A stretch of 37,172 nucleotides of DNA from an uncultured Clostridia bacterium (GTDB lineage Bacteria; Bacillota; Clostridia; Christensenellales; Aristaeellaceae). The notes beneath the pieces were generated by a model. It had not been told where the DNA came from and did not search any database. It saw only the letters and a program-made list of their open reading frames with translations. Numbering within the stretch: position 1 is the stretch's first letter; each line of letters begins with the position of its first letter. The stretch lies in the NCBI GenBank assembly GCA_934621505.1, contig CAKTUU010000023.1, positions 1 through 37,172 on the forward strand, written 5' to 3'. Made by a program: the position numbers and the translations under genes. This document shows, in pieces, positions 23,223 to 30,515 of this stretch.

Positions 23223-24353
23223 ATGATCTATTTGGATAATGCCGCCACATCCTTTCCAAAGCCGCCTATGGTGATTCAGGCCATGGCGGGTACGCTGCAA
23301 AAGCTGGGCGGCAATCCGGGCCGGTCGGGTCATAAGCTGTCCCTGTGCGGCGGGCGAATCATTCAAAACTGCCGCGAACTGCTGGCGCAGGCGTTTCACG
23401 CGCCCGCGGCGGAAAATGTGATCTTTACCTCCGGCTGTACCGAGTCGCTGAATATCGCCATACGAGGCATGCTTCATCAGGGCGATCAGGTGCTGTGTTC
23501 CCATGGCGAGCATAACGCGGTGATGCGGGTGCTGAAGGGATTGGAGGCTGACGGCGGCATTCAGGTAACGACGCTGCCGCCCAACAGTCTGGGCTTGGTT
23601 ACCCCCGAGGCGGTTCAGGCGGCGGTTACCAGCCATACCGCGCTGTGTGTGATATGCCACGCCAGCAACGTAACCGGCGTGGTGCAGCCTGTGAAGCGGA
23701 TTGCGGACGCGCTGAAGCCCTATGGCGTGCCCCTGCTGGTGGACGCGGCCCAGACCGCTGGGGTGCTGGATGTGTCGCTGGACGGACTGGGAGCGGACAT
23801 GATTGCCATGCCCGGCCATAAAGGACTGCTGGGCCCTCAGGGAACCGGCGTGCTGGTGCTGGGACGCGGTATGCGGCCAAGGCCGCTGATTGCGGGCGGC
23901 ACCGGCTCTCAAAGCGAAAGCATGCTTCAGCCGGAAACCCTGCCGGACCGGTATGAAAGCGGCACCATGAACCTGCCCGGCATTGCCGGTTTGCTGGTGG
24001 GGGCGCGCTTTGCCCTTGGCCACAGGCAGGAAATTCAGGAATACGAGGCGGATTTGGCTGCGCGTATGCGCAAGCGGTTGATGGAAATTCGCGGTATAAG
24101 GGTCCTGGGTCATTCCGGCGTGGAAAAGGTAGGGGTGGTCAGCTTTGTGCCCAGCCCCATGGATCCCGGAGAGCTATGCGATACCCTTAGCCGCCAGGGC
24201 TATGCCCTGCGGGCCGGGCTGCACTGCGCCCCGTCCATTCATCAATGGCTTGGCACCCTGGAAACAGGAGCCTGCCGGGCCAGCGTTGGCATTTACAATA
24301 CGCGGCAGGATGTGGACGCTCTGTGCCGGGCCGTGCAGGCCTGCCTGCTCTGA
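23223..24353 (+). CDS. Cysteine desulfurase family aminotransferase class V protein
   Basis: This 376-residue PLP enzyme is of the NifS/SufS superfamily and resembles the EF2568-like branch (TIGR01977). The N-terminus MIYLDNAATSFPKPP is diagnostic. The PLP-binding lysine lies in MPGHKGLLGPQGTG. A cysteine in GLHCAPS near residue 335 is the likely sulfur-accepting residue. GGAGGGGG lies 6 nt upstream of the ATG at 23223; longer readings run antisense through DUF3343 and are rejected. The EF2568-like branch is linked in the literature with selenium-dependent molybdenum hydroxylase systems. A desulfurase or selenocysteine-lyase role is likely, and the acceptor is unknown. Confidence 0.87.
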   Translation: MIYLDNAATSFPKPPMVIQAMAGTLQKLGGNPGRSGHKLSLCGGRIIQNCRELLAQAFHAPAAENVIFTSGCTESLNIAIRGMLHQGDQVLCSHGEHNAVMRVLKGLEADGGIQVTTLPPNSLGLVTPEAVQAAVTSHTALCVICHASNVTGVVQPVKRIADALKPYGVPLLVDAAQTAGVLDVSLDGLGADMIAMPGHKGLLGPQGTGVLVLGRGMRPRPLIAGGTGSQSESMLQPETLPDRYESGTMNLPGIAGLLVGARFALGHRQEIQEYEADLAARMRKRLMEIRGIRVLGHSGVEKVGVVSFVPSPMDPGELCDTLSRQGYALRAGLHCAPSIHQWLGTLETGACRASVGIYNTRQDVDALCRAVQACLL

Positions 24354-24379
24354 ATTCTGTAAAAAAGCAGGCGGCTTCT

Positions 24380-24408
24380 TTACCATGGGCAAAGGGTTAT
24401 GCTATAAT
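24380..24408 (+). promoter_or_regulatory. Promoter of the PucR-like regulator gene
   Basis: TTACCA (24380-24385), a 17-bp spacer and a perfect TATAAT (24403-24408) preceded by TGC, making an extended -10. It lies just after the desulfurase stop, so the next gene is a separate unit. Confidence 0.7.
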
Positions 24409-24451
24409 ACGAAGGAATCTATGGCTCTGGCTTTGGGAAGGAGCGCGGCTT

Positions 24452-25504
24452 GTGTACTTGGAGAAGCGGTATGTTCGTAAGGTCGCCCATGCGTTTCAAA
24501 TGCTGCGCATTCCGCTGCGGCTGGTGGATGCGGAGGGAAACTGTCTGGTTCCTGAGGACGGGAAACGGGCGGAGGTGGAAAGCACCGGTTTGGCGGCGGG
24601 CGTCAACCACCGAAAGGATGGCTGGCTGATACGTCCGCTGGACGCAAAGCCTCCGATGGCGCTGATGGCTCCGGCTGGCGAGGCGGGCGCGGACGATGTG
24701 CTGCGCCTGGCGGACGTTATGCTGATGAGCTTTCTCAAAGACGGCTTTACGGCAAGCGATAGCGACGTATACCGTCAGGCGCTGTGCCAGGAGCTGACCG
24801 GCGCGGATTTGCTGGCCCAGGCGGCGGAAAAGAAAATTCCCCTGGAAATGGACCGCTGCGTGCTGCTGCTGCAGCTGGACGATGCAGGGGAAGCCGGCGC
24901 CTACAGCCTTTTTAGCGAAATGGTACCGCTGACGGACCGGGACGTGCTGGTGGAGATGAGCCGGTGCGCCGCGGCGCTGATCAAGGACATGGAGGATATC
25001 GATGGGCTGGACGAGCTGAAGCAGTTTGCCGGAGCCGTTCAGGAAACGGTTCTGGAAGAAACCGGATTGCAGGCCTCCATTGGAATAGGCGAAGTCAGGC
25101 ATACCCTGGCCCAGCTTGGCGAAAGCTATTCCCAGGCCTGCACCGCCGTGGAGGTGGGGCGGGCGTTTGGGCCGCAGCAGGGCGTTTACGCCTTTGACCA
25201 GCTAAGGCTGGAACGCTTCTTGATGACGGTTCCCAGGGAAGAAGGTCTGCGGTATCACCGCCTGCTGTTTAATGCCCAAACCGCCAAGCTGTTTAATGAG
25301 GAGATGCTGCAAACCATTGAAATGTTCTTTCAAAAGGACCTGAATTTGTCGGATACCGCCCGGCAGTTATTTATTCATCGCAATACGCTGGTGTACAGAC
25401 TGGACAAGGTGCAGCGTCAAACAGGGCTGGATTTGCGCCATTTTGACGACGCGGTGACCTTTCAAATTTTGTATCAGCTGAAAAAATGCGGATTGGAGCC
25501 CTGA
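24452..25504 (+). CDS. PucR/CdaR-like helix-turn-helix regulator
   Basis: This 350-residue protein has a central GGDEF-like fold region (about 120-260). The C-terminal PucR-type helix-turn-helix contains LSDTARQLFIHRNTLVYRLD and a following QTGLDLRHFDDAVTFQI. The N-terminal 110 residues are a short sensing region without a match I recognise. The start is GTG at 24452, since GGAAGGAG lies 8 nt upstream and the promoter is just before it. The gene is followed after 32 nt by the protease gene, so it may control or simply share transcription with it. The effector is unknown. Confidence 0.82.
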   Translation: MYLEKRYVRKVAHAFQMLRIPLRLVDAEGNCLVPEDGKRAEVESTGLAAGVNHRKDGWLIRPLDAKPPMALMAPAGEAGADDVLRLADVMLMSFLKDGFTASDSDVYRQALCQELTGADLLAQAAEKKIPLEMDRCVLLLQLDDAGEAGAYSLFSEMVPLTDRDVLVEMSRCAAALIKDMEDIDGLDELKQFAGAVQETVLEETGLQASIGIGEVRHTLAQLGESYSQACTAVEVGRAFGPQQGVYAFDQLRLERFLMTVPREEGLRYHRLLFNAQTAKLFNEEMLQTIEMFFQKDLNLSDTARQLFIHRNTLVYRLDKVQRQTGLDLRHFDDAVTFQILYQLKKCGLEP

Positions 25505-25536
25505 AAATACAAAGTCAGAAATGGGGGAAACGAAAC

Positions 25537-26772
25537 ATGAAACGGAACGGAATGAAGCTGGCGGCGATGCTGGTGCTGGTATGCATGCTGATGACGGGCT
25601 GCGCCCTGCTGCCCACCACCGTCAGCGACAGCGCAAACAGCGGCGTCAGCGTGGACGGCGATACGGTAACCATCAGCCGCGAGGAATACGACCGCCTGAT
25701 GAAATATGCCGAATTGGAAGAAATCAAGCAGACCGCCGAAACCTACTATTATCAGGAAACGGATGAGCAGGCTATGCTGGACGGCGCGGCGGCGGGCCTG
25801 CTGGCCGGTTTGGATGATCCCTATACCTTCTACTATACGCCCGAGGAATACGCCAAAATGTGGGAGGATGACGAGGGGGACTACGCCGGTGTGGGTATGC
25901 AGATCATGGGCAACTATGCCACCGGCATATGCACCATCAGCCGGGTGTTTCTGAACAGCCCCGCCCTGGAGGCCGGTATTCGCAAGGGGGATATCTTGAC
26001 CCGGGTGGAGGATATCGACGTTACGGCCACAACCCTGCAGGATGCGGTAAACGTTATGCGTGGCCAGGAAGGCGAGCCTGTGCAGATTCAGGTGCTGCGA
26101 GGCGACCAGGTGCTGGACTTCAGCGTGGTGCGGGCGCAGGTGCATGTGAACTGGGTCAATTCCTGCATGCTGGACGACCAGGTAGGCTATATCGCTTTGT
26201 ATGAGTTCAGCGGCGACTGCGCGCCCACCTTCTCCGTACAGCTGGACAACCTGGTGGCGCAGGGGGCCAAGGCGCTGGTCATCGACCTGCGGGATAACCC
26301 GGGCGGCTGGGTGGACGACGCACAGAAAATCGGCGATATGTTCCTGGAGGAGGGTATGCTGGCCTCGCTGAAGTACCGGGACGGCACGGCGGAATATTAC
26401 CGCACCTATACGGACGGCAAGGAAAACACCCTGCCGCTGGTGGTGCTGGTAAACGAAAACTCCGCGTCCGCCAGCGAAATTTTGTCCGGCGCGTTGCAGG
26501 ACCGCAGCAGGGCCACCATTGTGGGCGTGCAAAGCTACGGCAAGGGCGTGGTGCAGTATGTGCTGCCTGTGGGACGGCGCGGCGCCGGAATGCAGCTGAC
26601 CGTGGCTCAGTACTTTACCCCCAATGGCAATGAGGTACACAAAATCGGCATTACGCCGGATGTGATTGTGGAAATGCCCGAGGGCGACACCACCATGTAC
26701 GAGCTGGGCGATTTGGCCGATACCCAGCTGAAAAAAGCGTATGATCTGGCTTTGGAGAAGATTCAAAAGTAA
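25537..26772 (+). CDS. S41-family C-terminal processing protease, lipoprotein
   Basis: This 411-residue exported serine protease is of the CtpA/CtpB family. A signal peptide ends in the lipobox LMTGC with Cys22 as the probable lipid anchor. A PDZ domain is at about 115-200. The protease core includes IDLRDNPGGWVD. The Ser-Lys dyad is most likely Ser311 in ENSASASEI and Lys336 in SYGKGVV, with the 25-residue spacing known from CtpB. Such enzymes cleave exported or membrane proteins, for example in sporulation signalling. GGGGGAAA precedes the ATG at 25537. An inverted repeat follows at 26790-26822. Confidence 0.93.
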   Translation: MKRNGMKLAAMLVLVCMLMTGCALLPTTVSDSANSGVSVDGDTVTISREEYDRLMKYAELEEIKQTAETYYYQETDEQAMLDGAAAGLLAGLDDPYTFYYTPEEYAKMWEDDEGDYAGVGMQIMGNYATGICTISRVFLNSPALEAGIRKGDILTRVEDIDVTATTLQDAVNVMRGQEGEPVQIQVLRGDQVLDFSVVRAQVHVNWVNSCMLDDQVGYIALYEFSGDCAPTFSVQLDNLVAQGAKALVIDLRDNPGGWVDDAQKIGDMFLEEGMLASLKYRDGTAEYYRTYTDGKENTLPLVVLVNENSASASEILSGALQDRSRATIVGVQSYGKGVVQYVLPVGRRGAGMQLTVAQYFTPNGNEVHKIGITPDVIVEMPEGDTTMYELGDLADTQLKKAYDLALEKIQK

Positions 26773-26789
26773 AAAATGCCGGATTATGG

Positions 26790-26822
26790 AACGAGGGATG
26801 GAAGAAACAGCCATCCCTCGTT
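26790..26822 (+). terminator. Probable terminator after the S41 protease gene
   Basis: AACGAGGGATGG (26790-26801) pairs perfectly with CCATCCCTCGTT (26811-26822) around a 9-nt loop. The tail CGTTTATG is only weakly T-rich, so readthrough into the next gene is likely. Confidence 0.55.
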
Positions 26823-26857
26823 CGTTTATGTAGGCAGAAAAGGAGGATGACCTGTCT

Positions 26858-27526
26858 ATGAAACGACTTTGTGGGCTATTGGTTCTGCTGCTCCTGTTTG
26901 CGCCGCCGTCCCGGGCGGAAAGGGTAAAGGTGGAAACCCCTGTGTTTTCCTGCGATTTGGAGGTAACAGGCACCCTGACCCCGGACGATGAATACCGGGT
27001 TGTTACGCCGCCTGAAAAGCAGGCGTTTACCAATCAGGACTGGCTGAAAACCTATACCCTTGCCTATGTGTCCTTTTATGATGTGGATCGGGACGAGCAT
27101 GAGGAGGGATGGATCATTACCGGCTACCTTCCCCAGCCGGTAGGCGTAAAGCCGCGGCTGCTGCATGGCGGAACGCTGGTGCAGCCCAAAGGAATGGAAT
27201 TGTATTTTGAAGGGCTGGATAGGATGAAAGATGATTTCAGCGCCGGCTTTGGCAAGCCTGATCCGACGCTGGACATGCCCATGGAGGAGGCGCTGGCCAT
27301 CGCCATTAACGCCATTAAAGAAAAGTATGGCGAAACAGACGCAACCATGGCCCGGTTTCAGGTAGTGGATTATGGTATGCAATTTGAAAGCAGCTACGTT
27401 TCCCTGCCTTATTGGCAATTTGATTTTGAAACCGACCTGAACCAGCTGGATGGGTACGAGGTATTCGTTCATTCCCCGGACGGAGCGGTCATGCTGCTTT
27501 GCGGCCCGGGCGAGGGCAACGGCTGA
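26858..27526 (+). CDS. Secreted protein of unknown function
   Basis: I do not recognise a family for this 222-residue protein. It has a clear signal peptide (MKRLCGLLVLLLLFAPPSRA, cleavage probable after residue 20) and no lipobox. The mature part is rich in aspartate, glutamate and aromatic residues and looks globular, with no membrane helix or repeat. A weak string, MEEALAIAINAIKEKYG, resembles the helical part of PepSY-like or YcdB-like secreted domains, but that is only a guess. AAAAGGAGG lies 10 nt upstream of the ATG. It lies between the protease and the leader-controlled ABC operon, so it could belong to the protease transcript. Confidence 0.75.
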   Translation: MKRLCGLLVLLLLFAPPSRAERVKVETPVFSCDLEVTGTLTPDDEYRVVTPPEKQAFTNQDWLKTYTLAYVSFYDVDRDEHEEGWIITGYLPQPVGVKPRLLHGGTLVQPKGMELYFEGLDRMKDDFSAGFGKPDPTLDMPMEEALAIAINAIKEKYGETDATMARFQVVDYGMQFESSYVSLPYWQFDFETDLNQLDGYEVFVHSPDGAVMLLCGPGEGNG

Positions 27527-27580
27527 CCCGTTTTTGTCCCTCCTGTTTGGATTTTTGTCCTTTTCTTTTTGCGGAAGATC

Positions 27581-27589
27581 TGATATACT
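27581..27589 (+). promoter_or_regulatory. Extended -10 promoter of the TM1266/ABC operon
   Basis: TGATATACT (27581-27589) is an extended -10. No good -35 exists at standard spacing. The transcript would begin near 27596 and carry a 180-nt leader. Confidence 0.55.
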
Positions 27590-27709
27590 AAGTATGGATA
27601 TGGCAAAGCCAGGCGGCAGCGTGCGGCGGAGGCGTATTCCAAAGAAAAAAACTCCTGATTGCGGATGCGGGCCAGCCTGCCTCCAAGATTGGAAAGGAGG
27701 CGCTTCTGG

Positions 27710-27733
27710 ATGCGAAACAGCAATAAAACGTAG
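27710..27733 (+). CDS. Seven-codon leader peptide reading frame
   Basis: ATG at 27710 is preceded by GGAAAGGAGG (27691-27700), a near-perfect ribosome site 9 nt away, and encodes MRNSNKT before TAG. The stop codon lies within the 5' arm of the terminator stem (27727-27734), so a ribosome ending there would block the stem. No codon is repeated, unlike amino-acid attenuators. Translation is inferred from the site alone. Confidence 0.4.
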   Translation: MRNSNKT

Positions 27734-27765
27734 CGGCTGAACAGGCTTTGCTGCGTTTTTTATTT
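27727..27765 (+). terminator. Leader terminator before the TM1266-family gene
   Basis: AACGTAGC (27727-27734) pairs with GCTGCGTT (27750-27757), with one G-U pair, followed by TTTTTTATTT. It comes before the first gene of the operon, so it must be conditional for the operon to be expressed. Confidence 0.8.
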
Positions 27766-27776
27766 GGGAGGATTGT

Positions 27777-28052
27777 ATGGAGCAGCGTTTGGGCTTTGTG
27801 GGCATTGTGGTGGAAAACCGCCAGTCTGTGCCCATGGTTAACGAAATTTTGTCATCCTTTGGCGGCATTATTCAGGGGCGTATCGGCGTGCCCAATCACG
27901 AAAGCGGCGTCGCCGTAATCGGCCTGATTGTAAACGGAACCGGCGACCAGCTGGGGGCCATGACCGGCCAGCTGGGCAATTTGCCCGGCGTGCAGGTGAA
28001 AAGCGCCCTGACCGCCGCCAAAAAGAAAGAAAAGGAGATGGAATCACGATGA
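27777..28052 (+). CDS. TM1266-family iron-only hydrogenase system regulator
   Basis: This 91-residue ACT-like protein matches the TM1266 family: MEQRLGFVGIVVENRQ, then a beta-alpha-beta fold with IIQGRIGVPNHESGVAVIGLIV and GQLGNLPGVQVKSAL. The family is named for its neighbourhood with [FeFe]-hydrogenase maturation genes and is presumed to regulate them, without known mechanism. Here it heads an ABC importer operon and overlaps the binding-protein gene by ATGA, so the two are translationally coupled. No hydrogenase gene is in the window. GGGAGG lies 5 nt before the ATG. Confidence 0.85.
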   Translation: MEQRLGFVGIVVENRQSVPMVNEILSSFGGIIQGRIGVPNHESGVAVIGLIVNGTGDQLGAMTGQLGNLPGVQVKSALTAAKKKEKEMESR

Positions 28053-28978
28053 AAAGAATCGTTTTGTTTTTGCTGACCCTGTGCCTTGCGTTTACCGGCG
28101 CTTCCGCCATGGCGCAAACCAATGTGGCCGCTTTGAAGGGTCCCACTGCCATGGGAATGGTGCAAATGATGCAGGCCGGGGAATATAATTTTACCATTTC
28201 GGCGGCGATTGATGAAATCACCCCCAAGCTGGTAAAGGGCGAGGTGGACATTGCCGCCGTGCCTGCCAATCTGGCCTCCGTGCTGTACAACAACACCCAG
28301 GGGCAGGTGAAGGTGCTGGCCATTAATACCCTGGGCGTGCTGTACATTGTGGAAAACGGCAGCACCGTTGCGTCGGTGCAGGACCTGCGGGGACGCACCA
28401 TCTTTGCCAGCGGCAAGGGCGCAACTCCGGAATACGCGCTGAATTACATTCTGCGGGGCAACGGCCTGAATCCGGAAAAGGATGTAACCATTGAATGGAA
28501 AAGCGAACACAGCGAATGCCTGGCCGCGCTGGTCAGCACGCCGGGCAGCGTGGCCATGCTGCCCCAGCCCTTTGTAACCACCGCCCAGATGAAGCAGGAG
28601 GGCGTGCAGATTGTGCTGGACATGAACCGGGAATGGGAACGCCTTGCGGATTCCAGCCGCCTGATTACCGGTGTGGTGGTGGCCCGCGCGGAGTACATCA
28701 GCCAGCATCCTGACGAGGTATCCGCTTTTCTGGACGCATACAAGGCTTCCGTGGCTTTTGTAAATGAAAACAACGATGAGGCCGCCGCACTGATCGGCCA
28801 GTTTGACATCATTCCCGAGGCGGTGGCCCAAAAGGCGCTGCCCTACTGCCGTATTGTATACATTGACGGACAGGAAATGCAGACCCAGCTGTCCGGTTAC
28901 CTGAAGGTGCTGTTTGACCAAAACCCCGCCGCTGTGGGCGGCGCGCTGCCGGATGAAGCGTTCTACTACCAGCGCTGA
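28049..28978 (+). CDS. NitT/TauT-type ABC transporter substrate-binding protein
   Basis: This 309-residue exported protein has a signal peptide ending near ASAMAQ. The periplasmic-binding fold of the SsuA/ThiY/NMT1 class shows the strings AALKGPTAMGMVQMM and GEVDIAAVPANLASVLY. DLRGRTIFASGKGATPEYAL and CLAALVSTPGSVAMLPQPF also fit. No lipobox cysteine is present. Members bind small anions or vitamin precursors such as sulfonates, nitrate or pyrimidines; the ligand here is unknown. The ATG overlaps the stop of the TM1266 gene. The linkage suggests a cofactor-related or hydrogenase-related nutrient, which is inference. Confidence 0.88.
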   Translation: MKRIVLFLLTLCLAFTGASAMAQTNVAALKGPTAMGMVQMMQAGEYNFTISAAIDEITPKLVKGEVDIAAVPANLASVLYNNTQGQVKVLAINTLGVLYIVENGSTVASVQDLRGRTIFASGKGATPEYALNYILRGNGLNPEKDVTIEWKSEHSECLAALVSTPGSVAMLPQPFVTTAQMKQEGVQIVLDMNREWERLADSSRLITGVVVARAEYISQHPDEVSAFLDAYKASVAFVNENNDEAAALIGQFDIIPEAVAQKALPYCRIVYIDGQEMQTQLSGYLKVLFDQNPAAVGGALPDEAFYYQR

Positions 28979-29726
28979 GAAAAAAACGCCGCTCTGGGCG
29001 GTCGTGGTATGGCTGCTTGTGTGGCAGGCGGCCGCCTGGTGGGTAGACGCGCCCATTTTGCTGGTTTCTCCCTGGACGGCCATTTGCCGCTTCGCGCAGC
29101 TGGCCGTCCGGGGGGCTTTTTGGCAAAGCACAGGCTTTACCGTTGGGCGGATTCTGCTGGGCTTTGCCATGAGCGCTCTGCTGGGCATAACGCTGGCGGC
29201 GCTGGGCTACCGTTTTGTTTGGATTCGGCAGCTGCTAAACCCTCTGGTGGCGGCGGTAAAGGCTGTACCGGTCGCCTCCTTTGTCATTCTGGTGCTTTTG
29301 TGGGTGCCCAGCCGGAATTTATCCGTGGTCATCAGCCTGCTGATTGGTTTTCCGGTGATTTACGCCAATGTGTTGACGGGCCTGTGCAGCGCCGACCCCA
29401 AGCTGATTGAAATGGCCCGGGTGTTCCGCGTACCCTTTGGCAGGCAGCTTCGGGCCATTTACCTGTACGCCGTCATGCCGTTTTTGCGCAGCGGGCTGAC
29501 CATCGCCATGGGGCTGTGCTGGAAAAGCGGCGTGGCGGCCGAGGTAATTGGCATTCCCAACGGCTCCATCGGCGAAAAACTGTACAAGGCCAAGGTCTAT
29601 CTGGAAACGCCGGATTTGTTTTGCTGGACGCTGGTGATTGTGCTGCTGAGCGCTGCGTGTGAAAAACTGGTGTCCGCCGGGATGGCGGCTTTGACCAAAA
29701 GGATGGAAAGAGCATGGAAGCAATAA
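28953..29726 (+). CDS. NitT/TauT-type ABC transporter permease
   Basis: This 257-residue membrane protein of the SsuC/TauC family has about six helices. The EAA-type loop has LIEMARVFRVPFGRQLRAIYLYAVMP conserved in spirit (the glycine is replaced). The helix FAMSALLGITLAALGYRF and the segment AVKAVPVASFVILVLLW are typical. The ATG at 28953 gives the usual length but has a poor ribosome site and overlaps the binding-protein gene by 26 nt, so translation is probably coupled. It acts with the binding protein and the ATPase on either side. Confidence 0.88.
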   Translation: MKRSTTSAEKKTPLWAVVVWLLVWQAAAWWVDAPILLVSPWTAICRFAQLAVRGAFWQSTGFTVGRILLGFAMSALLGITLAALGYRFVWIRQLLNPLVAAVKAVPVASFVILVLLWVPSRNLSVVISLLIGFPVIYANVLTGLCSADPKLIEMARVFRVPFGRQLRAIYLYAVMPFLRSGLTIAMGLCWKSGVAAEVIGIPNGSIGEKLYKAKVYLETPDLFCWTLVIVLLSAACEKLVSAGMAALTKRMERAWKQ

Positions 29727-30271
29727 ATCTGTGCAAAAGCTATGACGGCAGAACGGTTTTGCAAAATGTGTGTTTTCAGCTGAAAGCAGGCGGTCATTAC
29801 GCCCTGATGGGCCCCAGCGGCAGCGGCAAAACCACGCTGCTCAGGCTGATGATAGGGCTGGAAAAGCCGGATAGCGGAGAAATTCGCCTGCCTGCCGGTA
29901 CACGGTTCAGCGTGGTATTTCAGGAGGACCGGCTTCTGGAACAGCTGACGGCTGTGGCAAATGTGCGGCTGGTCAGCCCCGCGCCGGTGGAAACCATTCG
30001 GGCATTGCTGCTGGAAACGGGCATTGCGCCGGACAGCCTGCCCAAGCCGGTAAGCGCCTACAGCGGCGGCATGAAGCGGCGCGTGGCCCTGTGCCGGGCC
30101 CTGCTGGCGCAATACGATGTTTTGCTGCTGGACGAGCCCTACAAAGGCCTGGACGAGGACACCCGGCGGCGGTCCATGGATATTGTGCAAAGGGAAACTC
30201 AGGGAAAAACGGTGATATTGGTGACCCATGACCCCAGGGAAGCGGCATACTATGAAAAAATTTCCTGGTAA
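29714..30271 (+). CDS. ABC transporter ATP-binding protein (short)
   Basis: This 185-residue nucleotide-binding domain energises the preceding importer. Walker A is GPSGSGKTT near residue 34, the Q-loop FQEDRLLEQLT, the signature YSGGMKRRVALCRALL, Walker B VLLLDEPYKGLD and the H-switch THDPREA. It is shorter than the usual 240-260 residues of this family. It ends soon after the H-loop, so the C-terminal regulatory tail is missing, but all catalytic motifs are present. The start overlaps the permease by 13 nt. Confidence 0.92.
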   Translation: MEAINLCKSYDGRTVLQNVCFQLKAGGHYALMGPSGSGKTTLLRLMIGLEKPDSGEIRLPAGTRFSVVFQEDRLLEQLTAVANVRLVSPAPVETIRALLLETGIAPDSLPKPVSAYSGGMKRRVALCRALLAQYDVLLLDEPYKGLDEDTRRRSMDIVQRETQGKTVILVTHDPREAAYYEKISW

Positions 30272-30276
30272 AAAAG

Positions 30277-30306
30277 GCCCGGCGTCCTAGCAGGCGGACA
30301 CCGGGC
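30277..30306 (-). terminator. Minus-strand terminator downstream of the GNAT operon
   Basis: An 11-position stem with one mismatch (GCCCGGCGTCC at 30277-30287 with GGACACCGGGC at 30296-30306) is followed on the minus strand by CTTTTTTACC. It would end the long operon running from ychF to the acetyltransferase. Confidence 0.75.
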
Positions 30307-30493
30307 GATCTCAAGTCGGACAAAGGAACTGCTGCTCCTCAGCCTGCTGAAAAACCGGAGGTGCAGGAGGCACTGCCTCCTGCCAGGGTTTTAGGGGCAG
30401 CGCCCCTAAGCCTTGTGCCACAGCTCTTTTCCCGCGAACCAGCGCAGCGATGTTCGCGGGCGCGGCATTCAGGCCGGCGTTTGTTAACACTCT

Positions 30494-30515
30494 AAGGAGC
30501 GGCCGCTCCTTTTTT
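30494..30515 (+). terminator. Terminator of the TM1266/ABC operon
   Basis: AAGGAGC pairs with GCTCCTT around GGCC and runs into six T residues (30510-30515) on the plus strand, 223 nt after the ATPase stop. Confidence 0.8.

Larger units (their letters stand above)
27596..27776 (+). promoter_or_regulatory. Attenuator or riboswitch-like leader of the TM1266/ABC operon
   Basis: GCCTCC (27679-27684) can pair either with GGAGGC at 27628-27633 or with GGAGGC at 27696-27701. The latter pairing buries a ribosome site. GCAAAGCC near the 5' end (27603-27610) is perfectly complementary to GGCTTTGC (27744-27751) in the loop and 3' arm of the terminator at 27727-27761. The stem GCGGG/CCTGC (27667-27680) lies between. 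The first gene starts at 27777 with GGGAGG directly after the T-run. This is the architecture of a transcription attenuator; the signal is unknown. Confidence 0.65.

Noticed and set aside
25474..27033. 519-codon minus-strand frame opposite the S41 protease
   Set aside because: It is antisense to a protease with clear signal peptide, PDZ and catalytic dyad; the product is low-complexity shadow sequence.
27596..27776. Molybdenum cofactor, cobalamin or c-di-GMP riboswitch
   Set aside because: GGAAAGG after GCCTCC recalls part of the Moco motif and GCCAGCCTGCC recalls the B12 box, but the remaining conserved segments of those classes are absent as far as I can recall them.
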